The notes beneath the pieces were generated by a model that made no database searches, was not told the DNA's origin, and was given only the letters and a program-made list of their open reading frames with translations. A stretch of DNA of 44,556 nt, taken from NCBI RefSeq assembly GCF_002237365.1, contig NZ_NMUO01000022.1, positions 1 to 44,556 of the forward strand, in the 5' to 3' direction. Below are positions 38,943 to 44,556 of the stretch, one piece after another. Origin of the DNA: Zobellella denitrificans. GTDB lineage: Bacteria; Pseudomonadota; Gammaproteobacteria; Enterobacterales; Aeromonadaceae. Numbering within the stretch: position 1 is the stretch's first letter; every line of letters begins with the position of its first letter. The translations under genes and the position numbers were made by a program.

Positions 38943-38986
38943 GCTGAATCGATTCAATCAATATATGGCCAACAAGCTTCTATACT
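38943..38986 (+). promoter_or_regulatory. Predicted Cra (FruR) operator and promoter of ptsG
   Basis: GCTGAATCGATTCA (38943-38956) matches the Cra consensus RSTGAAWCSNTHHW at every position and contains the perfect palindrome TGAATCGATTCA. It lies just upstream of a TATACT -10 (38981-38986) whose -35 is weak, about 70 bp before the ptsG start. Cra control of ptsG is inferred from the site alone. Confidence 0.6.
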
Positions 38987-39027
38987 ACCTGAAAATCCGT
39001 TACATCCTTTGTCCTGGAGTGTTTTTT

Positions 39028-40467
39028 ATGCTTAAAAACGCCTTTTCCAACCTGCAGAAAGTCGGCAAGTCGCTGATGCTGCCGGTATCGGTGCTGCCGG
39101 TGGCCGGCCTGCTGCTCGGTATCGGTGCCGCCGACTTCAGCTGGCTGCCCCATATCGTGTCCATGCTGATGGCCCAGGCCGGCGGCGCCATCTTCGGCAA
39201 CCTGCCGCTGATCTTCGCCGTCGGTGTGGCCCTCGGCTTCACCAACAACGACGGCGTGGCCGCCCTGGCCGCCGTGGTCGGTTACTTCGTGCTGACCGCC
39301 GCCATCGGCGTCATGGGCCCCATCGTCACCGGCCTGGATCCGGCCACCGACGCTACCCTGATCAAACAGTTGACCGATACCGGCGTGCTCGGCGGCATCA
39401 TCGCCGGCGGCATCGCCGCCTACCTGTTCAACCGCTTTTACCGCATCCAGTTGCCCGACTACCTGGGCTTCTTCGCGGGCAAGCGCTTCGTGCCCATCAT
39501 CACCGGCGTCACCGCCATCTTCACCGGCGTGGCCCTGTCCTTTATCTGGCCGCCCATCGGCAGCGCCATCAACAGCTTCTCCGACTGGGCCGCCTACCAG
39601 AACCCGGCCCTGGCCTTCGGCATCTACGGCGTGGTGGAGCGGGCGCTGATCCCCTTCGGCCTGCACCACATCTGGAACGTGCCCTTCTTCTTCGAGGCCG
39701 GCACCTACACCAACGCCGCCGGTGAAGTGTTCCGCGGCGAAATTGCCCGCTATATCGCCGGCGATCCCAGCGCCGGCAACATGGCCGGTGGCTACATGTT
39801 CAAGATGTACGGCCTGCCCGCCGCCGCCATTGCCATCTGGCACTCCGCCAAGCCGGAAAACCGCGCCAAGGTCGGCGGCATCATGATCTCCGCCGCCCTG
39901 ACCTCCTTCCTGACCGGCATCACCGAGCCCATCGAGTTCGCCTTCATGTTCGTGGCGCCGGTGCTCTACGGCATCCACGCCCTGCTGGCCGGCTCCGCCT
40001 ATGTGCTGACCATACTGCTGGGCATGAAGCACGGCATGACCTTCTCCCACGGCTTTATCGACTTCGTGGTGTTCTTCTCGCAATCGACCAAAGGCTGGAT
40101 GTTCCCCATCCTGGGCCTGGCCTACGGCGCCCTCTACTACACCCTGTTCCGGGTCGCCATCGTCAAGCTGGATCTGAAGACCCCGGGCCGGGAAGAGGCC
40201 AGCGAGGAAGGCGCCAAACAGGGCGGCTCCGAAATGGCCGAGCAACTGGTCACCGCTTTCGGCGGCAAGAACAACATCGCCAGCCTCGACGCCTGTATCA
40301 CCCGGCTGCGGGTGGGCGTGAAGGACGTGGCCCAGGTGGACCAGGCCCAACTGAAGAAGCTGGGCGCCGCCGGCGTGGTGGTGGCCGGCTCCGGAGTACA
40401 GGCCATCTTCGGCACCCGTTCCGACAACCTGAAGACCGACATGGATCACTGGATCAGGGACAACTGA
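39028..40467 (+). CDS. ptsG: PTS glucose-specific EIICB component
   Basis: Transports and phosphorylates glucose in the inner membrane, receiving phosphate from EIIA-Glc. The EIIC domain (about 1-380, ten or so hydrophobic segments; [22 protein letters not shown] with the sugar-binding Glu) is followed by a linker and EIIB with the phosphorylated Cys423 ([10 protein letters not shown]). The product is 479 residues versus 477 in E. coli. Start 39028 ([23 protein letters not shown]) has CTGGAG upstream; the longer frame back to 38878 is spurious. It is monocistronic, ended by a strong terminator. Confidence 0.96.
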   Translation: MLKNAFSNLQKVGKSLMLPVSVLPVAGLLLGIGAADFSWLPHIVSMLMAQAGGAIFGNLPLIFAVGVALGFTNNDGVAALAAVVGYFVLTAAIGVMGPIVTGLDPATDATLIKQLTDTGVLGGIIAGGIAAYLFNRFYRIQLPDYLGFFAGKRFVPIITGVTAIFTGVALSFIWPPIGSAINSFSDWAAYQNPALAFGIYGVVERALIPFGLHHIWNVPFFFEAGTYTNAAGEVFRGEIARYIAGDPSAGNMAGGYMFKMYGLPAAAIAIWHSAKPENRAKVGGIMISAALTSFLTGITEPIEFAFMFVAPVLYGIHALLAGSAYVLTILLGMKHGMTFSHGFIDFVVFFSQSTKGWMFPILGLAYGALYYTLFRVAIVKLDLKTPGREEASEEGAKQGGSEMAEQLVTAFGGKNNIASLDACITRLRVGVKDVAQVDQAQLKKLGAAGVVVAGSGVQAIFGTRSDNLKTDMDHWIRDN

Positions 40468-40490
40468 TCCCGTTATTCCGCCGATAGCAA

Positions 40491-40518
40491 AACGCCACCC
40501 GCAGGGGTGGCGTTTTTT
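40491..40518. terminator. Bidirectional terminator between ptsG and mazG
   Basis: A perfect 10-bp stem AACGCCACCC/GGGTGGCGTT with loop GCAG, followed by TTTTGTTT, 23 bp after the ptsG stop and facing mazG from the other strand. Confidence 0.9.
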
Positions 40519-40594
40519 GTTTGATGACAAAGTCGTTGCCATAACCGCATAAGTCGATCACGGGGCAAGCTTCGCAAAGGTCATCAACAGCTGT

Positions 40595-41398
40595 TCAGGA
40601 CTCCTGCCGCTTGACCCGGTTCCAGTAACCGTCCAGCTCTTCCAGGCTGCAGGCCCGGCTGTCCTTGCCATCGGCCCGCAGCGCCTGCTCCACCGCCCGG
40701 AAACGGCGTTCGAACTTGTCGTTGGCCCGGCGCAGTACCGCCTCCGGATCCTGCTTGAGGTGGCGTACCAGGTTGACGGTAGCGAACAGCAGATCGCCGA
40801 GCTCGTCCGCCACCCTGTCCTGATCCCGCTCCGGCTCGTCCAGCTCGGCCATCACTTCGTCCAGCTCTTCGCGGATCTTGTCCACCACCGGCGGCAGTTC
40901 ACGCCAGTCGAAGCCGACCGCGGCGCAGCGCTTCTGGATCTTGTTGGCCCGGGACAGCGCCGGCAGGCTGCGGGGAATGTCGTCCAGGGCGCTGGTGGCC
41001 GCGGCGTCCTTGGCTCTTCGCTCCTCGGCCTTGGTGTTTTCCCAGTTGGCCTTGACCTGTTCTTCGCTGTCGAAGTCGGCGTTGCCGAACACGTGGGGAT
41101 GGCGGGCCACCAGCTTGTGGCTGATGGACTGCACCACGTCGCCGAAGTTGAACAATGACTGCTCCTCCCCCAGGCGGGCATAGAACACCACCTGGAACAG
41201 CAGGTCGCCCAGTTCCCCGGGCAGCTCCGCCAGCGCCCCCCGCTCTATGGTGTCGGCCACCTCGTAGGCCTCTTCCAGGGTGTAGGGCACTATGCTGGCG
41301 AAGTCCTGTTTCAGATCCCAGGGACAGCCGTTTTCCGGATCCCGCAGCGCCGCCATGATGGCCAGCAGATCGCCGAGCGAGTAGTTGTAATGTTCCAT
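40595..41398 (-). CDS. mazG: Nucleoside triphosphate pyrophosphohydrolase MazG
   Basis: Hydrolyses NTPs and dNTPs to monophosphates and in E. coli lowers ppGpp. The 267-residue protein has two MazG domains: N-terminal (GCPWDLKQDFASIVPYTLEEAYEVADTI, ELPGELGDLLFQVVFYA) and C-terminal (KIREELDEVMAELDE, VADELGDLLFATVNLVRHL), each with the EExxE / ExxD metal pattern. It starts 11 bp after relA, so the ppGpp synthetase and its modulator share a transcript. Confidence 0.97.
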   Translation of the reverse strand: MEHYNYSLGDLLAIMAALRDPENGCPWDLKQDFASIVPYTLEEAYEVADTIERGALAELPGELGDLLFQVVFYARLGEEQSLFNFGDVVQSISHKLVARHPHVFGNADFDSEEQVKANWENTKAEERRAKDAAATSALDDIPRSLPALSRANKIQKRCAAVGFDWRELPPVVDKIREELDEVMAELDEPERDQDRVADELGDLLFATVNLVRHLKQDPEAVLRRANDKFERRFRAVEQALRADGKDSRACSLEELDGYWNRVKRQES

Positions 41399-41409
41399 CC
41401 TTGCTCCCG

Positions 41410-43623
41410 TTACAGCCGCTTGGCTTCCAGTATGTCCGGCAACTGGCTGATCTTGGCCAGGGTCCGGCTCAGGGTATCGATATTGTAGACCTCGAGCTCC
41501 ATGTCGATGATGGCGGTCTGCTGCTTGCGGTTGGAGCGGCTGTTGACGCCCATCACGTTGATCTTCTCGTTGGCGAGGATGGTGGTGATGTCCCGCAGCA
41601 GGCCGGATCTGTCGTTGGCCACCACCCGCATGGTGAGGTTGTAGCCGCCGGAATAGTTCTCGCCCCAGACCGCGTCCACCATCCGCTCCGGGTGCTGGGC
41701 CGCCAGCTCCTTGAGCTGCTCGCAGTCGGCCCGGTGGATGGAGATGCCCCGCCCCTGGGTGATGAAACCGACGATCTCGTCGCCCGGTATCGGCTGGCAG
41801 CAGCGGGCGGTGTTGGTCAACAGGTTGCCCACCCCCTGCACCACTATATGGCCATGGGCCTTGTGATCCTGTGGCTTCTTCGCCGCCTTCTGCTCCAGCT
41901 GGCGCAGCACCTGCTCGTCCTGCTCGGCGCTGGTCGGCTTCTTGTGCTGCCCCTGCAGGTAATTGAGCAGCTGGTTGATGCGCAGGTCGCCGCCGCCGAT
42001 GCCGGCCAGCAGATCGTCCAGGGTGGCCACGTTGAACCGCTCCAGCGCCTTCTTGTCGATCTGGGAGAAGGTCAGCCCCAGGCGGTCCAGCTCCTTGTCG
42101 AGCACCTCGCGGCCGGCGTGGATGTTCTTGTCCCTGTCCTGCTTCTTGAACCAGGTGGCCACCTTGGAGCGGGCCCGGCTGGTGCGCAAGAAGCCCTGGT
42201 TGGGGTTCATCCAGTCCCGGCTGGGATTGGGCTGCTTCTGGGTGATGATCTCCACCTGGTCACCGGTCTGCAGCTGGTAGGTGAAGGGCACGATGCGGCC
42301 GTCGATCTTGGCGCCGATGCAGCGGTGGCCGATCTGGCTGTGGATGTAGTAGGCGAAATCGAGCGGGGTGGCGCCGGCGGGCATGTCCACCACTTCCCCC
42401 TTGGGCGTGAACACATAGACCCTGTCCTCGAACACCTGGCTGCGCAGCTCGTCCACCAGGGAGCCGCTCTCGGCCATGTCTTCCTGCCAGGCCAGCAGTT
42501 TCCTGAGCCAGGCGATCTTTTCCTCGAAGCCGCTCTGCCTGGCGGCGACGGCGCCTTCCTTGTACTTCCAGTGGGCCGCCACCCCCAGTTCCGCATCCTG
42601 GTGCATCTGATCGGTGCGGATCTGGATCTCCACCGTCTTGCCCTCGGGCCCGATCACCACCGTATGGATGGACTGGTAGCCGTTGGGTTTGGGATTGGCC
42701 ACGTAATCGTCGAACTCCCGGGGGATGTGGCGCCACTGGGTGTGCACCACCCCCAGGGCCGCGTAGCAGTCCTGCAGGTGCTTGGTCACCACCCGCACCG
42801 CGCGCACATCGAACAGCTCGTCGAAGTCCAGGTGCTTCTTCTGCATCTTGCGCCAGATGCTGTAGATGTGCTTGGGCCGGCCGTACACCTCGGCCTCGAT
42901 GCCCGCGTCGCGCAGCGCCGCCTTGAGCCCGGCGACGAAGTTGTCGATATAGGCTTCCCGCGCCAGCCGCTTCTCGTCCAGCAACCTGGCGATGCGCTTG
43001 TAGGTGTCCGGATGCAGGTAGCGGAACGACAGATCCTCCAGCTCCCATTTGAGCTGGCCGATGCCGAGCCGGTTGGCCAGCGGCGCATAGATGTTGGCGA
43101 TCTCCTTGGCCACCAGCACCCGGGTCTCCTCGTCGGCGCTTTTCACCTCGCGCAGGCAGGTGATCCGCTCGGCCAGCTTGATCACCACGGCCCGTACGTC
43201 TTCCACCATGGCCAGCAGCATGCGACGGACCCTGTCGACCTGGGCCTCGGAACTCTTGTCGCTGTGCACATGCTGCAACGAGCGGATGGCCTCCATGTCG
43301 GCCACCCCCTGCAGCAGGCGGGCGATATTGTCGCCGAAATCTTCCCGAGCCCGCTCCAGGCCGAGGTAACCGCTTTCCAGAAAGGGATAGAGCAGGGCCG
43401 CCTTGTGGGTATCCAGATCCATGCTCAGGGTCAGCAGTATGCCCACCATCTCCACGCCCTGGGCGTGCAGTCGCTGCTCCACCTCGGCGGGCGCCCCCAA
43501 CCGGCGGCAATAGTCGTAGACCGCCGTCAGCTGCTCCCGCTCCCTGGCATCCAGCGGCAGGGCCGCCGCCCATTCCGCCAGGCTGAAGGTTGATCTGAGG
43601 TGGGTGTCGCGCACTGAAACCAT
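41410..43623 (-). CDS. relA: GTP pyrophosphokinase RelA (ppGpp synthetase I)
   Basis: Makes (p)ppGpp on stalled ribosomes during amino acid starvation. The product is 737 residues. The N-terminal pseudo-hydrolase region lacks the HDxxED motif of SpoT, so it is RelA, not SpoT. The synthetase domain (about 240-370) has PKHIYSIWRKMQKKH and NPKPNGYQSIHTVVIGP. TGS domain (about 400-465; VYVFTPKGEVVDMPAGATPLDFAYYIHS), zinc-finger/CC region, and C-terminal ACT domain (from about 660; RVVANDRSGLLRDITTILA) follow. The start MVSVRDTHLRS resembles E. coli MVAVR. It lies 9 bp after rlmD, the conserved rlmD-relA-mazG order. Confidence 0.98.
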   Translation of the reverse strand: MVSVRDTHLRSTFSLAEWAAALPLDAREREQLTAVYDYCRRLGAPAEVEQRLHAQGVEMVGILLTLSMDLDTHKAALLYPFLESGYLGLERAREDFGDNIARLLQGVADMEAIRSLQHVHSDKSSEAQVDRVRRMLLAMVEDVRAVVIKLAERITCLREVKSADEETRVLVAKEIANIYAPLANRLGIGQLKWELEDLSFRYLHPDTYKRIARLLDEKRLAREAYIDNFVAGLKAALRDAGIEAEVYGRPKHIYSIWRKMQKKHLDFDELFDVRAVRVVTKHLQDCYAALGVVHTQWRHIPREFDDYVANPKPNGYQSIHTVVIGPEGKTVEIQIRTDQMHQDAELGVAAHWKYKEGAVAARQSGFEEKIAWLRKLLAWQEDMAESGSLVDELRSQVFEDRVYVFTPKGEVVDMPAGATPLDFAYYIHSQIGHRCIGAKIDGRIVPFTYQLQTGDQVEIITQKQPNPSRDWMNPNQGFLRTSRARSKVATWFKKQDRDKNIHAGREVLDKELDRLGLTFSQIDKKALERFNVATLDDLLAGIGGGDLRINQLLNYLQGQHKKPTSAEQDEQVLRQLEQKAAKKPQDHKAHGHIVVQGVGNLLTNTARCCQPIPGDEIVGFITQGRGISIHRADCEQLKELAAQHPERMVDAVWGENYSGGYNLTMRVVANDRSGLLRDITTILANEKINVMGVNSRSNRKQQTAIIDMELEVYNIDTLSRTLAKISQLPDILEAKRL

Positions 43624-43632
43624 AAGCGTCCC

Positions 43633-44556
43633 TTAACTGAGTTCAAACAAGGCCATCGCTTCGCAATGGGCCGTATGGGGGAACATATCAATGAGGCCGA
43701 GGCGGGCGAGCCGGTAGCCCCCCGCCAGCAGGGCCTCGCTGTCCCGGGCCAGGGTGGCCGGGTTGCAGGAGACGTAGAGCAGCCGCCGCGGCGAGAGCTT
43801 CAGCAGATAGGGCATCACCTGCTCGGCCCCGGCCCGCCCCGGATCCAGCAGCACGGCGCCGAAGCCCTGCCGGGCCCAGGACTCGGCGGTGAAGTCGGCG
43901 GCCAGATCGGCCCTATGGAAGCGGGCTCCGGGCAGGTCGTTGTCTTCCGCGTTGCCGCGGGCCTGCTCCACCATCTCCATCACTCCCTCCACCCCGACCA
44001 CGGGATGTCCGGCCGCGGCCAGCGGCAGGGAAAAATTGCCCACGCCACAGAACAAATCCAGCACCGCTTGCCCGGGCTCGGGCGCCAGCCAGGCCAGCGC
44101 CTGACGCACCAGCTGTTCGTTGAGCCGGCCATTGATCTGGATAAAGTCCCCGGGAGTAAACGAAAGCTTAATATTATCTATTTGATAATAAAGCGGAAAG
44201 GGAACATGTAAAGGGCGCCGGCCGACATCGTCCTGTAAAAACAGCGCCAGTTCCCGCTCCTGGGCGAAGGCCAGCAGGCTGTCCAGATCCCGGTTGGACA
44301 GGGCGCCGCCGTGACGCAGCAGCAGGGCGATGCCTTCGGCCGCCTGGTACAGTTCCAGGTGGCCGAGCTGCCTGACCGCCTGCAGCCGGTTGAGCAGGGC
44401 ACGCAGGGGCGGGATCAGGGCCGACAGGGATGGCGCCAGCACGCCGCAATGGTCGATCTCCACCAGTTCGTGGGACTGGTGCCGGCGAAAGCCCAGCGCC
44501 ACCCCCTTGCCCTGGCGGCGGATCGCCAGCCGGGGCACCCGCCGGTGGATCTGCCT
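43633..44556 (-). CDS. rlmD: 23S rRNA (uracil-1939-C5)-methyltransferase RlmD, 5' part off the window
   Basis: The C-terminal 307 codons of a TrmA/RlmD-type methyltransferase. The SAM-binding motif is AVLDLFCGVGNFSLPLA, followed by DPGRAGAEQ and the catalytic YVSCNPATLARDS, and the C-terminal DMFPHTAHCEAMALFEL. The reading is open to the right edge, so the TRAM domain and the N-terminal Fe-S cysteines lie outside. The codon read as Met near 44538 is an internal GTG, not a start. A short AT-rich patch at 44160-44205 (encoding YYQIDNIKLSF) is unlike the rest of the gene. Confidence 0.95.
   Translation of the reverse strand, partial: RQIHRRVPRLAIRRQGKGVALGFRRHQSHELVEIDHCGVLAPSLSALIPPLRALLNRLQAVRQLGHLELYQAAEGIALLLRHGGALSNRDLDSLLAFAQERELALFLQDDVGRRPLHVPFPLYYQIDNIKLSFTPGDFIQINGRLNEQLVRQALAWLAPEPGQAVLDLFCGVGNFSLPLAAAGHPVVGVEGVMEMVEQARGNAEDNDLPGARFHRADLAADFTAESWARQGFGAVLLDPGRAGAEQVMPYLLKLSPRRLLYVSCNPATLARDSEALLAGGYRLARLGLIDMFPHTAHCEAMALFELS

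Noticed and set aside
44160-44205. AT-rich patch in rlmD as a sign of transfer
   Set aside because: Only about 45 bp within an intact conserved reading frame; too short to support recombination.

Overview
The window reads as the chromosome of a GC-rich, sodium-adapted gammaproteobacterium. Gene order (murJ-ribF-ileS-lspA-fkpB-ispH next to minor pilins, rpsP-rimM-trmD-rplS, nadE-glnB, relA-mazG, rppH/mutH), a MotX-type sodium flagellar motor protein, two NhaA antiporters, LuxS and a HlyU-like repressor point to an Aeromonadales/Vibrionales-type marine or brackish bacterium; Oceanimonas, Oceanisphaera or Zobellella would fit. This is inference from gene content, not a database match. No rRNA, tRNA, CRISPR array, insertion sequence or prophage was seen.

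Layout. 1-6.2 kb (minus strand): a partial elaA at a poor-quality contig edge, rlmB, rnr, luxS, glnB, nadE. 6.2-12.4 kb: a minus-strand minor-pilin operon fimT-pilW-pilX-like-pilV-like, whose last gene encodes an unusually large 691-residue pilin-like protein with a CxxCCxxHH motif; divergently, pilE and a GAF-GGDEF diguanylate cyclase. 12.3-19.6 kb (minus): ispH-fkpB-lspA-ileS-ribF-murJ, tightly overlapping, with rpsT divergent from murJ. 20.2-26.2 kb (minus): a HlyU/BigR-like ArsR repressor, nhaR, nhaA copy 1, a relic segment, nhaA copy 2, thyA, lgt. 26.3-29.1 kb (minus): ptsP and rppH. 29.1-29.7 kb: a 639-bp AT-richer spacer with several DnaA boxes, clustered GATC sites and an IHF-consensus match, next to mutH (+). 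30.5-35.3 kb (minus): an MFS permease, rplS-trmD-rimM-rpsP, ffh. 35.4-37.6 kb (plus): ypjD and a CNNM/CorC-type transporter. 37.6-44.6 kb: nsrR, motX, ptsG (+), mazG, relA, partial rlmD.

The two most striking structures are not ordinary genes. First, the two nhaA genes lie in tandem units of 1,644 and 1,642 bp. The junction between the units is a chimera of the first codons of nhaR and the last 54 codons of thyA, joined where intact nhaR and thyA share the 9-mer AACCACCTG. This is the scar of a tandem duplication of a thyA(3')-nhaA-nhaR(5') segment, still readable although the two NhaA proteins have diverged. Second, the rppH-mutH spacer resembles a DnaA-control locus, most likely the counterpart of E. 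coli DARS2, which also lies beside mutH.

Functional themes: sodium and pH homeostasis (NhaA x2, NhaR, MotX), type IV pilus assembly with a c-di-GMP enzyme alongside, envelope biogenesis (MurJ, LspA, Lgt), translation and RNA processing (rpsP operon, rnr, rlmB, rlmD, ileS, ffh), and nutrient or stress signalling (GlnB, PtsP, RelA, NsrR, LuxS).
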